Positions 1 to 8,722 of a DNA stretch of 64,000 bases are shown here, piece after piece. Under the pieces are notes generated by a model. It was not told the origin of the DNA, did no database searches, and was given only the letters and a program-made list of their open reading frames with translations. The first letter of the stretch is position 1, and every line of letters begins with the position of its first letter. This DNA comes from DASTFY01 sp963769115 (lineage in GTDB: Bacteria > Actinomycetota > Acidimicrobiia > Acidimicrobiales > Ilumatobacteraceae), in assembly GCA_963769115.1 (NCBI GenBank), contig CAVYKN010000005.1:16366-80365 (forward strand), in the 5' to 3' direction. The position numbers were made by a program, and so were the translations under genes.

Positions 1-153
1 GGACAGGCCGATGTCAGCGGCAAGGTCGCGGCTGGTGGGCAGGCGGTCGCCCACGACGAGCCGGCCCGACGTGATGGCGTCGCGCAGCTGCTCGTAGACC
101 GCCGTGGCGCGGCGCCGCGGCGGCACGTCGTCGAGGAACAGCTCGAGGTTCAT
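1..153 (-). CDS. GntR/MocR-type transcriptional regulator, N-terminal fragment
   Basis: The gene starts at the ATG complementary to 151-153 and runs off the left edge, so only 51 residues are seen. They begin MNLELFLDD and contain the first part of a GntR winged helix: YEQLRDAI, then SGRLVVGDRLPTSRDLA. The opening resembles MocR/PdxR-like regulators, which carry a C-terminal aminotransferase-like domain, but that part lies outside the window. The gene diverges from the metallo-beta-lactamase gene at 219, so it may control it. Family assignment is fairly safe; subfamily is inference. Confidence 0.75.
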   Translation of the reverse strand, partial: MNLELFLDDVPPRRRATAVYEQLRDAITSGRLVVGDRLPTSRDLAADIGLS

Positions 154-218
154 TGGACTGCCAACTCTTGCACTGATTGGATCAATACTCGGACAAGGTT
201 CCGGCGTACCGTCGGACC
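154..218. promoter_or_regulatory. Divergent intergenic region with start-proximal -10 element
   Basis: This 65-base region separates the GntR-type gene from the plus-strand hydrolase. On the plus strand TACCGT at 207-212 lies only 6 bases before the ATG at 219, the layout of a leaderless transcript. A small dyad, ATTG-GAT-CAAT, at about 176-186 could be a regulator half-site pair. No Shine-Dalgarno sequence precedes the ATG. Confidence 0.45.
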
Positions 219-1037
219 ATGAGCGCAACACTGAACGACACCCGGACTGCCGAATGTTGGATCTGTGTCACGTGCGGCACCCAGTACTCGAGGTCCGACG
301 TGCCTCCCACCGCCTGCCGGGTCTGCCTCGACGACCGTCAGTACATCGGTAGGGACGGGCAGCGCTGGACGACGCACGCCGACCTCGCCGCCACGCTGCA
401 CCTGCGCGTCGAGGACGACGACGGCCTGCTCGGCATCGGGATCGCCGAGCCGTTCGCCATCCCCCAACGCGCGCTCGTCGTCCGCCAGGGGGGCATGACC
501 GTTCTGTGGGACTGCGTGAGCGTCGTCACGCCCGACGCGCTGGAGAAGGTCGGCCCGGTGGACGCGATCGCCATCTCCCACCCGCACTTCTACTCGGGGA
601 TGGTGGAGTGGAGCGACGCGCTGGGAGGCATCCCGATCCTGCTGCACGAAGCCGACCGCGACTGGATCGCCCGCCCGTCCCCGGTGGTGGAGCTCTGGTC
701 GGGCGACCGCCACGACCTCGCCAGCGGGATCGCCCTCCTGCACCTGCCCGGTCACTTCCCTGGCAGCGCGGGCCTGCTCTGGCAGGGCGACGAACGGGCC
801 GCGCTCCTCGCCGGTGATTCCCTCCACGTCGTCGCCGACCGCCGTCATGTCACGGTGATGCACAGCGTGCCCAACTACATCCCCGTCGGTGCCGAAACGA
901 TCGTCGAGCTCCGGCGGCGCCTCGCCGGCATCGAGTTCGACGACCTGTACGGGTTCACGTGGGGCCTCAACATCATCGGCGCGGCCCGCGACGCCGTCGA
1001 TGCCTCGTTCGACCGCTACCTCGACGCCATCCGCTGA
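219..1037 (+). CDS. Metallo-beta-lactamase-fold protein with N-terminal zinc ribbon
   Basis: The protein has 272 residues. The N-terminus carries two CxxC-type pairs (CVTCGT and CRVC, within about residues 10-38), a rubredoxin-like zinc ribbon. A metallo-beta-lactamase fold follows. The usual HxHxDH loop is reduced to SHPHFYS (His121, His123), with later candidate ligands in HLPGHFPGS and LAGDSL. The ATG at 219 is preferred over the upstream ATG at 177 because a -10-like TACCGT sits just before it. The substrate is unknown. Divergence from a GntR/MocR-type regulator suggests inducible control. The missing Asp-His of the metal loop makes activity uncertain. Confidence 0.7.
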   Translation: MSATLNDTRTAECWICVTCGTQYSRSDVPPTACRVCLDDRQYIGRDGQRWTTHADLAATLHLRVEDDDGLLGIGIAEPFAIPQRALVVRQGGMTVLWDCVSVVTPDALEKVGPVDAIAISHPHFYSGMVEWSDALGGIPILLHEADRDWIARPSPVVELWSGDRHDLASGIALLHLPGHFPGSAGLLWQGDERAALLAGDSLHVVADRRHVTVMHSVPNYIPVGAETIVELRRRLAGIEFDDLYGFTWGLNIIGAARDAVDASFDRYLDAIR

Positions 1038-1085
1038 CTCGGACTCCCGCGACGCGCCGGCCGAGTCTCAGGTCGGCTGACATAT

Positions 1086-1114
1086 TTGAAACCGCAGGCC
1101 CGGCGGGCTACCGT
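1086..1114 (+). promoter_or_regulatory. Sigma-70-type promoter of the branched-chain-type ABC operon
   Basis: TTGAAA at 1086-1091 and TACCGT at 1109-1114 are separated by 17 bases, a good vegetative -35/-10 pair in a very GC-rich background. Transcription would start near 1121 and leave an untranslated leader of roughly 135 bases before the ATG at 1258. I recognise no known riboswitch in that leader; it is GC-rich with several short CCGG dyads. Confidence 0.55.
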
Positions 1115-1257
1115 CCGGTCGCCACGTCCACGTAGGGGATCGGACGGGGCCGCCCATCAGAGGGCGAAGCCGAGACGGGGCAATGACGCGTCGAACGGTG
1201 CGGGCCGGAGAAGCCGGTCGCGGCGCCGGTCGCCGGTCGAACCCAGGGGGAGGAACC

Positions 1258-2676
1258 ATGAGGCGTTCGTTGTTGGGCATCGCCGCCGCCAGTGTGCTCG
1301 TGTTCGGAGCATGCGGGTCGGACGACGACGGTGGGTCGGCGGACACGACGGCCGCGCCGGCGGAGACCGAGGCTCCGGCCGAGACCGAAGCACCCGCGGA
1401 GACCGAGGCGCCCGCTGACTCGGAAGCTCCGGCCTCCGACGCGCCGGCTGCCGCCGGGGAGGCGTCGAACATCCAGGCGACGGGTGAGTGTGGGATGGGA
1501 ACGGGCGAGCCGGCCAGCGGCGAGCCGATCAAGATCGGCGCCATGGCCACCAAGGCCCCGGCCGCGGACTTCACCTGGATCACGGGCCTGACGAGGGCCT
1601 ACTTCGACTGCGTCAACGACAACGGCGGCATCAACGGCCGGCCGATCGAGTACATCGCCGAGGAGGAGCAGATCGATCCGCAGCAGATCGCCGGTCTGGC
1701 CCGCAAGCTCATCGAGCAGGACCAGGTGGTCGGCATCGTCGGCAGCACCAGCCTCATCGAGTGCGCGGTCAACAAGGACTACTACGCCGAGCAGGGGTAC
1801 TACCTGATCATCGCCGGCGTGGCCCAGGCCTGCTTCGAGAGCCCGAACTTCTCCGCCGTCAACATGGGCCCGTACTACTCGAGCCTGGGTGGAGCGCAGG
1901 CCGCGCTCAGGGCCGGTGCCGAGGGCAAGCTGGTGGTCGTCTCGCCGAACGTCGAGGGCTTCGACCTCGTCAACAGCGGCGTGGTCGAGTTCGCGGAGGA
2001 GAACGGCCTGGAGGGTGTGAGCATCCTCGAGGATGCGCCGTTCGCCGACCCTGCCGGCCTGGCCCAGCGCCTCGTCCAGGAGGCCGGTGAGGGTGGCGGC
2101 GTCGTCCTCGACTTCACCGGTCCCGTCGTGACGCCCCTCCTGCAGGCCATCGAGCAGCAGGGTCTGGTGGACTCGGTGATCTGGGCCAGCTCCACGCCGC
2201 CGAACGACCCGTCGGTGGCCGAGGCGCTCGGGCCGGCATGGAACGACAAGTTCCTCATCAACGCCGAGTTCAACGTGCTCGACTCCGGGAACCCGGACCA
2301 GAACCACATGAACGAGATCCGGGAGCAGTACGCGCCGGACGTCAACAGCTCGAGCTTCGCCCAGATGGGCTACCTCGCCGGCCGTGTGGCCACCGACGCC
2401 CTGCTGAGCATCGAGGGCGAGATCACGAAGGAGAGCGTCAACGAGGCGTTCAAGAACGTGAAGAACTTCGTCAGCGACATCTGGTGCAAGGCCTGGTACT
2501 TCGACAGCACCACCGGCTTCAACGTCTCGAACAACACGGACCTCACCGTGGTCCCGCGGGACGGGAAGATGGTGCAGACGGAGGAGTGCTTCGACATCGC
2601 CGAGCTGCCGGGTAACCCGCTGGCGGACATCCGGGCCGCCGAGAAGGAGCTCGGCCTGAACACGGCTACCGCCTAG
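1258..2676 (+). CDS. Branched-chain amino acid-type ABC transporter, substrate-binding lipoprotein
   Basis: The protein has 472 residues. A lipoprotein signal ends in VFGACG. A low-complexity tether follows, with repeated ETEAPA units (about residues 38-60), then a Leu/Ile/Val-binding-type periplasmic domain starting near IKIGAMATKAP. GGGGGAGGAACC just upstream is a strong ribosome binding site and fixes the ATG at 1258. It heads an operon with two permeases and two ATPases, so it captures the ligand outside the cell. Such proteins bind branched amino acids, amides, urea or aromatic compounds; the sequence alone does not tell which. The downstream MarR gene would fit a catabolic substrate. 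Confidence 0.88.
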   Translation: MRRSLLGIAAASVLVFGACGSDDDGGSADTTAAPAETEAPAETEAPAETEAPADSEAPASDAPAAAGEASNIQATGECGMGTGEPASGEPIKIGAMATKAPAADFTWITGLTRAYFDCVNDNGGINGRPIEYIAEEEQIDPQQIAGLARKLIEQDQVVGIVGSTSLIECAVNKDYYAEQGYYLIIAGVAQACFESPNFSAVNMGPYYSSLGGAQAALRAGAEGKLVVVSPNVEGFDLVNSGVVEFAEENGLEGVSILEDAPFADPAGLAQRLVQEAGEGGGVVLDFTGPVVTPLLQAIEQQGLVDSVIWASSTPPNDPSVAEALGPAWNDKFLINAEFNVLDSGNPDQNHMNEIREQYAPDVNSSSFAQMGYLAGRVATDALLSIEGEITKESVNEAFKNVKNFVSDIWCKAWYFDSTTGFNVSNNTDLTVVPRDGKMVQTEECFDIAELPGNPLADIRAAEKELGLNTATA

Positions 2677-2727
2677 CACGAGCCGAGTCGGACATCACCT
2701 TGACGATCAGGGCGCCCGGAGCTGCCG

Positions 2728-3621
2728 ATGCCTAGCCTGGAAGACCTCAAGCCGTTCCTCGTGCTCGGCTTGGCTCTGGGTGGGGTGTTCGCAATGTCCG
2801 GGGTGGGCCTCGTGGTCCTCTTCCGGGCCACCGGGGTCCTCAACCTGGCCTACGGAGCCGTCGGCGCCACGTGCGCCCTGATCTCATGGTCCCTGCTCGG
2901 CGGGGTCAACCAGTGGATCGCGTACGCCGTCGGAATCGCCTGCGGCGGCGCGATCACCCTCATCTACGGGGTACTGCTCGGACCGCCGTTCGCGGCCCGC
3001 GATCCCCTCGTGAAGGCGACGGCCACCATCGGCCTCCTCCTCATACTCCTCGGCGTCCTGTTGTGGGTGTGGCCGCCGTCGACCACCCGCAGCTACATCC
3101 TGCCCACGAGGCTGTGGAGCTACGAGGTCGGCGGGGAACGGATCAACTGGACCCAGATCGTCGGCGTCCTCTTCCCCATCGTCGTCACCGCGGGGACGGC
3201 GATCTTCCTGCGCGTCAGCAAGGTCGGCACGGCCATGCGGGCGCTGGCCAACGACCGCGAGGCCACGGCCATGCTCGGCGTCCCCGTGCGCCGCGTGGAG
3301 GCCGCGGCCTGGCTCGGCTCCGGGCTCGTCTGCGGCATGACCGGGGTGCTGCTCGGCGATCTCGTCGGGCTGGACATCGTGACGCTGACGTTCCTCGTGA
3401 TCCCGGCGCTGGCCGCGGCGCTGATCGGCCAGCTCCGCTCGCTCTGGGTGACGCTGGCCGGCGGCTTCGTGATCGGGATCGTCCAGTCCTCCCTGACGGC
3501 GTTCTCGGGCGTCAAGATCGGCGACACGAGCCTGGCCGAGTACCGCACGATGGCGCCGTTCGTCCTGGCGATCCTCGCCCTGTTGTGGTTCGCCCGCCGG
3601 CGTCCTGAGGTGAAGGTCTGA
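2728..3621 (+). CDS. Branched-chain amino acid-type ABC transporter permease, LivH-like
   Basis: The protein has 297 residues and about eight hydrophobic segments. The LivH signature is near the N-terminus (FRATGVLNLAYGAVG, matching the usual GxxNxAxG region), and a cytoplasmic loop RALANDREATAMLGV contacts the ATPase. It is the first inner-membrane subunit. It starts 51 bases after the binding-protein gene and ends 2 bases before the second permease, so the genes are cotranscribed. Confidence 0.88.
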   Translation: MPSLEDLKPFLVLGLALGGVFAMSGVGLVVLFRATGVLNLAYGAVGATCALISWSLLGGVNQWIAYAVGIACGGAITLIYGVLLGPPFAARDPLVKATATIGLLLILLGVLLWVWPPSTTRSYILPTRLWSYEVGGERINWTQIVGVLFPIVVTAGTAIFLRVSKVGTAMRALANDREATAMLGVPVRRVEAAAWLGSGLVCGMTGVLLGDLVGLDIVTLTFLVIPALAAALIGQLRSLWVTLAGGFVIGIVQSSLTAFSGVKIGDTSLAEYRTMAPFVLAILALLWFARRRPEVKV

Positions 3622-3623
3622 CC

Positions 3624-4700
3624 GTGGACGCCGTGCAGCCGCAGGACGTGACCGTGCCCGTCTCCGGCTGGGCCGCGTGGACCCGCGACATCGATGTCAG
3701 CCCGCGGCAGGCCGTGCTGTTCGGCGTCTTCATCCTGCTCGTGTTCTTCGTTCTCCCCGAGTGGCTCAACAGCTACTTCCTGCTGGCCATGACCGGGGTC
3801 GTGATCTACAGCATCATCACGCTCGGGTTGGGCCTGCTCATCGGTCGGGTCGGCATGGTCTCGCTGTGCCAGTTCGTCCTGGCCGGCATCGGCGCGTGGG
3901 TCTCGCTCCGCCTCAGCTACGCCACCGACCTCCCCTTCCCCGTGCTCGTGCTGTGCGGCGGGATCGCGACCATGGCCATCGGCACCCTGATCGGGCTGCC
4001 GGCGCTCCGGCTGTCCGGGCTCTACCTGGCCCTCATCACCCTGATGGCCGCCGGCGCTCTCACGATCCTCCTGCGCACCGCCCAGTTCCCGAACGGCGGC
4101 AGTGGCTTCTTCGGCAACTCGTCGGCGGGAGGAGCATCGTCGCTCCTGCCCCGGCCGTCGATCGCCCGCTCCGACGTGGCCTACTACCGGTACTGCGTCA
4201 TCGCGGCGCTCGTCATGTTCGCCGTCGCCGCCTGGCACGTCCGGGGCAAGCCCGGACGGGCGTGGGCGGCCATGCGCCAGAGCGAAGCCAGCGCGGTGGC
4301 GGCGGGCGTGCACACCACGCGATACAAGATCTGGGCGTTCGCGCTGGCGTCGTTCACCGCGGGCATCGCCGGCGGGTTGCTGGCAGCCTCCGCGGGCGGC
4401 GTCGCCATCTCGCAGTTCCCGGTGTCGAACTCCATCACGCTGCTGGCCGTCGTGCTCCTGGGCGGCGTCTACAACCTGTGGGGCGCAGTGGTGGCGGCCG
4501 TGTTCATGCGCCTGGTGCCCGCGGCTCTCACCTACTACTGGGGCTGGTCCACCGAGATCCTCACGATCCTCTTCGGTGTCGGTGTCATCCAGGTCCTGCT
4601 GACCGCGCCCGGCGGCATCGTCGAGCAGATGCCGAAGGACCTGGCCCGTCTGGGCCGCAAACTGACGGGCCGAGGGAAGAAGACCGAGGCCGCGCCGTGA
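3624..4700 (+). CDS. Branched-chain amino acid-type ABC transporter permease, LivM-like
   Basis: The protein has 358 residues and starts at GTG, 2 bases after the LivH-like stop. It has multiple membrane segments, the LivM motif region GLLIGRVGMVSLCQFVLAG, and an ATPase-contact loop AAMRQSEASAVAAGV. It pairs with the preceding permease to form the channel. Its stop overlaps the next start as GTGA, indicating translational coupling to the ATPase. Confidence 0.87.
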   Translation: MDAVQPQDVTVPVSGWAAWTRDIDVSPRQAVLFGVFILLVFFVLPEWLNSYFLLAMTGVVIYSIITLGLGLLIGRVGMVSLCQFVLAGIGAWVSLRLSYATDLPFPVLVLCGGIATMAIGTLIGLPALRLSGLYLALITLMAAGALTILLRTAQFPNGGSGFFGNSSAGGASSLLPRPSIARSDVAYYRYCVIAALVMFAVAAWHVRGKPGRAWAAMRQSEASAVAAGVHTTRYKIWAFALASFTAGIAGGLLAASAGGVAISQFPVSNSITLLAVVLLGGVYNLWGAVVAAVFMRLVPAALTYYWGWSTEILTILFGVGVIQVLLTAPGGIVEQMPKDLARLGRKLTGRGKKTEAAP

Positions 4701-5413
4701 TCGCCGTCGACGACCTCACCGTCCGCTTCGGCGGTGTGGTCCCGATCGACCGCATGACCCTCACGTTCGATGCCGGGACCTGCGGACTGATCGGCCCCAA
4801 TGGCGCCGGCAAGACGACGTTCTTCAACGTGATGAGCGGCTTCGTGCGACCCATGACCGGGAGGATCACGGCCTTCGGCGACGATCTGCTCTCCATGCAC
4901 GACTTCCAGCGGGCCCGATGGGGCATCCGCCGGACGTTCCAGACCGAGCAGGCCATCGCGCAGCTCTCGGTGTTCGACAACGTGCTGATGGTGCAGGAGC
5001 ACACCGGTGGGGAGCGAGCCTCCCGCCGCCAGGCGGTCATGGAGGCCATCAGCTTCGTGGGGCTCGACGCTCACGCCAGCAAGCAGGTGGGCGGCCTGGG
5101 CGCGGCCCAGCGCCGGCTCGTCGAGGTGGCCCGGGCGGTGGTCGGTACACCTCGCGTCGTGCTGCTGGACGAGCCGGCCGCCGGCCTGCCCGATGACGAG
5201 ACCGAGCACCTCGCCAAGGTCATCCAGCGCATCCCGGCCGAGACCGGCGCACTGGTCATCCTCGTCGACCACGACATGAGCCTGGTGTCGGCGTGCTGCG
5301 CCACCGCCGCCGTGCTCGACTTCGGGCGGCTCATCGCGTCAGGCACCACCTCGGAGGTGTTGCGCAACGAGCATGTCATCCGCGCGTACCTGGGCACGGA
5401 GACCGAGCTGTGA
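4697..5413 (+). CDS. Branched-chain amino acid-type ABC transporter ATP-binding protein, LivG-like
   Basis: The protein has 238 residues with GTG start overlapping the permease stop. The Walker A motif is GPNGAGKTT, Walker B is VVLLDEPAAGL, and the switch His lies in VDHDMSLV. The ABC signature is unusual: the normal LSGGQ is replaced by GGLGAAQRR. The second ATPase of the pair keeps a canonical signature, so one composite site may be degenerate. The frame is intact around it. It energises uptake through the two permeases. Confidence 0.86.
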   Translation: MIAVDDLTVRFGGVVPIDRMTLTFDAGTCGLIGPNGAGKTTFFNVMSGFVRPMTGRITAFGDDLLSMHDFQRARWGIRRTFQTEQAIAQLSVFDNVLMVQEHTGGERASRRQAVMEAISFVGLDAHASKQVGGLGAAQRRLVEVARAVVGTPRVVLLDEPAAGLPDDETEHLAKVIQRIPAETGALVILVDHDMSLVSACCATAAVLDFGRLIASGTTSEVLRNEHVIRAYLGTETEL

Positions 5414-6189
5414 CCGAACCCGTCAACGGACCGGTCAGCGGGCCGGCGGACCCACCGCTCGAGGAGCACCGGAACCGCCCCACGCTGCGGATCCAGAACC
5501 TCAGCGTGCCGCGGGCCGAGCGGCTGGTGCTGCGGGACGTCTCGCTCGAGATCACGCCCGGCGAGGTCACGACGCTGCTGGGGCCCAATGGCGCCGGAAA
5601 GTCGACGCTCGTCCTGACCGTGGCCGGGGTATTGCGGGCGAGCGCCGGCCACGTCCTGCTCGGCGACGAGGAGCTGACCAAACGGCCCCCCGAGAAGGTG
5701 CGGGCGGCCGGCGTGGCCGTGGTGCCCGAAGGCCGGCGGCTTCTCGGCGATCTGACCGTGGCCGACAACCTGCGGATCGCCACCTACAGCCTCTCCCGCG
5801 AGGACGCGGCCGCCGGGACGGCGCACGCACTCGAACTGTTCCCGGAGCTGCGGGACCGGCTCGAGGTCCCGGCCCGGTCGCTGTCGGGCGGGCAGCAGCA
5901 GATGGTCGTGCTGGCCCAGGCTCTGGCCTCGCGGCCTTCGTTCCTGCTGGTCGACGAGCTCTCGCTCGGACTGGCGCCCATCATCGTCAAGCGCCTCGTC
6001 CCCACCCTGGCCGCGGTGGCGGAGTCAGGCGTGGGCGTCCTCCTCATCGAGCAGTTCGCACACGTCGCGCTCGGGCTGGCCCGGCGCGCCTACATACTCG
6101 AGGGCGGCCGCATCCACTACGACGGCACGGCGGACGAGCTGAAGGCCAACCCGGACCTCCTCCACTCCGCCTACCTCCTCCGCACCTGA
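5410..6189 (+). CDS. Branched-chain amino acid-type ABC transporter ATP-binding protein, LivF-like
   Basis: The protein has 259 residues with GTG start overlapping the previous stop (GTGA). A 30-residue acidic, proline-containing N-terminal extension precedes the ATPase core. Walker A is GPNGAGKST, the signature is LSGGQQQM, Walker B is FLLVDELSLGL, and PEGRRLL is typical of LivF. It is the second ATPase of the transporter. Its stop overlaps the start of the MarR gene, so the regulator is made from the same message. Confidence 0.88.
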   Translation: MTEPVNGPVSGPADPPLEEHRNRPTLRIQNLSVPRAERLVLRDVSLEITPGEVTTLLGPNGAGKSTLVLTVAGVLRASAGHVLLGDEELTKRPPEKVRAAGVAVVPEGRRLLGDLTVADNLRIATYSLSREDAAAGTAHALELFPELRDRLEVPARSLSGGQQQMVVLAQALASRPSFLLVDELSLGLAPIIVKRLVPTLAAVAESGVGVLLIEQFAHVALGLARRAYILEGGRIHYDGTADELKANPDLLHSAYLLRT

Positions 6190-6680
6190 TGGGGTCCCGC
6201 CGCGCGCCGGCCGCCCAGCCGACGTCCGCGCCCGGTCCCCCGCCCTGCGAGGAGCTCAACCTGCTCTATCTCATCGGGCGGGTCGACCGGGTCGTGCGCC
6301 GCGAGATCGACGGGGTCGTCAAGGCCCACGGGCTGTCCGCCGCGCAGTACACGACGCTGAGCGTGCTGGCGCGCCGCAGCGGTCTGTCGAACGCGCAGCT
6401 GGCCCGCCGGGCGCTGGTGTCCTCGCAGTCGATGAACGAGGTGCTGCTGGCACTCGAGAAACGGGGGCTCGTGAGCCGCCGGGCGCATCCGGCGCACGGG
6501 CGGATCCGCCAGACGCGGCTGACGGCCAAGGGTCGCAAGACCCTGGCCCTGTGCAACGCCGAGGTCGGGGAGGTGGAGTCCACGATGGTCAGCGGCCTGA
6601 GCCGGCAGGACCAGGCCGCGCTGCACCGGGGACTCCTGAGCTGCGTGCGCTCGCTGCACGGCGGCCTGTCCGTCGAGTGA
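6189..6680 (+). CDS. MarR-family transcriptional regulator
   Basis: The protein has 163 residues. A winged helix is visible (YTTLSVLARRSGLSNAQLAR, a recognition region SSQSMNEVL, and a wing HPAHGRIRQTRLT). The ATG at 6189 overlaps the LivF-like stop (TGATG). The operon position suggests ligand-responsive control of the transporter, perhaps by the transported compound. The operator is not identified; the promoter at 1086-1114 is the obvious target. Confidence 0.82.
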   Translation: MGSRRAPAAQPTSAPGPPPCEELNLLYLIGRVDRVVRREIDGVVKAHGLSAAQYTTLSVLARRSGLSNAQLARRALVSSQSMNEVLLALEKRGLVSRRAHPAHGRIRQTRLTAKGRKTLALCNAEVGEVESTMVSGLSRQDQAALHRGLLSCVRSLHGGLSVE

Positions 6681-6723
6681 CCGGCTCCCGGATCGCGCCC
6701 TTCCAGCGGTAGCTTCGCCCTCG

Positions 6724-7887
6724 ATGTGCCAGGCCAGCCCGATGCTCCGCGCCATGGCGTCGCAGACGGAGACCACGACCCCCGCGAGGACGCCGGCGAC
6801 CGGCACGGACGGCCCTCGCCCGGTTCGGCGGACCACCGCCCGCCACAAGGTGGTCCTCCTGGGCACGGCCGGGGGCTCGAACCCGAAAGCGAACCGCTTC
6901 GGCATCGCCAACGCGGTGGTGGTCGACGAGCACGCGTACGTCATCGACTGTGGCGAGGGTGTGCATCGCCAGCTCTGGCGAGCGGGCATCGCGATGCACC
7001 GGGGTCGCACCCCCAAGGGCGGGGCGACCGTGGGATCGATCTTTCTGACCCACCTGCACTCGGACCATGTGATCGACCTCTCCAACCTGCTCCTCGGGTT
7101 CTGGCCCGACCACGCCGTGCAGATCTTCGGGCCCGGCCCGTCGGTGCTGCCCGCGCCACAGCTCGTCGACGGGGTGATCCCCCGTCTCTTCCGGCCCGAG
7201 GAGCCGGCGCCGGGGACGGCCGCGATGGTGGAGCACCAGCTCGCTGCTTACGCGTACAACATCAACATCCGCATCGCCACCGAGGGACGGAAGGACTTCA
7301 CGGATCGCATCACCGTTCGTGAGATCGGCGTGGCGGGACACGGGCCGGCGCCCGACATCGACCTCGGGGTGGTCGCCAGCGGTGAGTCGCCGGCAACCGC
7401 CGCTCCCGCGATGGATCCCGTGGAGATCCTGGCAGAGGACGAGCACGGCGTTCGGGTCACCGCCATCCTCGTGCAGCACGCTCCGGTCTTCCCGGCGCTC
7501 GCCTACCGCTTCGACACGCCTGGTGGATCGGTGGTGTTCTCCGGCGACACCGGCCCCTGTGACAACGTCCGACGGCTGGCGACCGGCGCCGATGTCCTGG
7601 TCCACGAGGCCATCGACCTCGAATGGATGGCCGAGCAGGTCCGCCACCTCCCGAACCGCGACGCGGTGATGGGACATCTGGCCAGCTCCCACTGCCCGGC
7701 GGAGGACGCGGGTGCGATCGCCTCGCAGGCAGGGGTCCAGACGCTCGTGCTGTCCCACCTCGTGCCCGGGGACGACGATCTGCCGGCGGAGCACTGGGAG
7801 GCCCGAGTCCGGCCCCACTTCGACGGCGAGGTGCTCTGCGCCTCCGACCTCGACGAGCTCGATCTTCGTCGCCCGGCCGCCATCTGA
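6724..7887 (+). CDS. RNase Z/arylsulfatase-like metallo-beta-lactamase-fold hydrolase
   Basis: The protein has 387 residues. The metal loop HLHSDH starts at about residue 110, after the glycine-rich LLGTAGGSNP strand and the VIDCGEG strand. FSGDTGP supplies the bridging Asp and LVLSHLVPG a late His. The layout resembles ElaC/AtsA-type enzymes, yet the length and solitary context argue for a small-molecule hydrolase rather than tRNA maturation. TAGCTT at 6710-6715 lies 8 bases before the ATG, so the transcript may be leaderless. The N-terminal 38 residues are Ala/Thr/Pro-rich. Confidence 0.78.
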   Translation: MCQASPMLRAMASQTETTTPARTPATGTDGPRPVRRTTARHKVVLLGTAGGSNPKANRFGIANAVVVDEHAYVIDCGEGVHRQLWRAGIAMHRGRTPKGGATVGSIFLTHLHSDHVIDLSNLLLGFWPDHAVQIFGPGPSVLPAPQLVDGVIPRLFRPEEPAPGTAAMVEHQLAAYAYNINIRIATEGRKDFTDRITVREIGVAGHGPAPDIDLGVVASGESPATAAPAMDPVEILAEDEHGVRVTAILVQHAPVFPALAYRFDTPGGSVVFSGDTGPCDNVRRLATGADVLVHEAIDLEWMAEQVRHLPNRDAVMGHLASSHCPAEDAGAIASQAGVQTLVLSHLVPGDDDLPAEHWEARVRPHFDGEVLCASDLDELDLRRPAAI

Positions 7888-7916
7888 TCAGCAGGGGCCG
7901 GACGCACCGGGTCCAG
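7886..7916 (+). repeat. Dispersed intergenic repeat, copy A
   Basis: The sequence beginning GATCAGCAGGGGCCGGACGC starts inside the stop codon of the hydrolase gene. It recurs almost unchanged at 29601-29630, and its first 15 bases recur at 29529-29543. The copies flank unrelated genes, so it is a dispersed element rather than part of a gene. Confidence 0.6.
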
Positions 7917-7925
7917 GCCCTGAAT

Positions 7926-7957
7926 CCTCGTCGTTCGTCTTCGCGCGAAGTACGAGG
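7926..7957. promoter_or_regulatory. Dyad-rich leader upstream of the SDR gene
   Basis: CTTCGCGCGAAG at 7939-7950 is a perfect 12-base palindrome, flanked by CCTCGT and ACGAGG arms at 7926-7931 and 7952-7957. It precedes the SDR gene, whose ribosome binding site AAAGGAG lies at about 7999-8005. It could be an operator or a terminator for the upstream gene. No T-tract follows. Confidence 0.35.
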
Positions 7958-8010
7958 AATAACAGAAGCGATGACTTGTTAAACTCGCGCGTAGACGAAA
8001 GGAGCAGCCC

Positions 8011-8722
8011 ATGTCTGTGGCTTCCAAGTCCGTGGCGATCATCACCGGGGCATCGATGGGGTTCGGTCGGGCGTTCGCCGAAGAGCTGGCGGGTGACGAC
8101 TGGGACCTCGTGATCGACGCCCGCCACCGGCAGCCGCTCGAAATCGCGGCGGCCGGTCTCCGGAAGCACGGCGGCACCGTCGTGGCCGTCGTCGGCGATG
8201 TCACCGATCCTGACGCACCGCCGGGCCCTGATCGAGGCCGCCACCAGCCTCGGATCCCTTCGCCTCCTGGTCAACAACGCCAGCACGCTGGGAGCGAGCC
8301 CGCTCCCCCGGCTCGCCGATCATCCTCTCGACACGCTGACCGACGTCTACGCCACCAACGTCGTGGCGCCCCTGGCGCTCGTCCAGCTGGCGCTCCCGGC
8401 ACTGACGGAGGCCGGCGGGACCGTGGTCGACATCACGTCCGACGCCGCCGTCGAGGGGTACGAGGGCTGGGGCGGGTACGGATCCTCGAAGGCGGCGCTG
8501 GACCAGCTCGGGAAGGTGCTGGCCGCCGAGCACCCCGACCTGCGGGTGTACTCATTCGACCCGGGCGACATGCGGACGCAGATGCACCAGGACGCGTTCC
8601 CCGGGGAGGACATCTCGGACCGGCCGGAGCCGGAGGGGGTCGCGCCCGTCCTGCACCGGCTCGTCGAAGACTCCCCGCCGAGCGGCCGCTACCGCGCCGC
8701 CGACCTGCGGTCGCCGGCATGA
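8011..8722 (+). CDS. Short-chain dehydrogenase/reductase (frame broken once)
   Basis: The inferred product has about 236 residues. The first frame gives a Rossmann start with the glycine motif TGASMGFGRAFAE and a DVTDP acidic turn. At about 8211-8220 the frame moves by +1; the second frame continues with LLVNNAS, VDITSDAA and the catalytic YGSSKAALDQ. Dropping one base there gives a complete classical SDR. A clear AAAGGAG ribosome site precedes the ATG. The stop overlaps the next ATG (ATGA), so it is coupled to the QueA-family gene. The frame change is probably a sequence error. Confidence 0.75.

Noticed and set aside
1115..1257. Riboswitch in the leader of the branched-chain-type operon
   Set aside because: The leader is long enough, but I could not match a known aptamer core and the short CCGG dyads are expected in this composition.
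1108..2679. 523-residue minus-strand open frame opposite the LivK-like gene
   Set aside because: Antisense to a well-supported lipoprotein with signal peptide and ribosome site; no domain visible.
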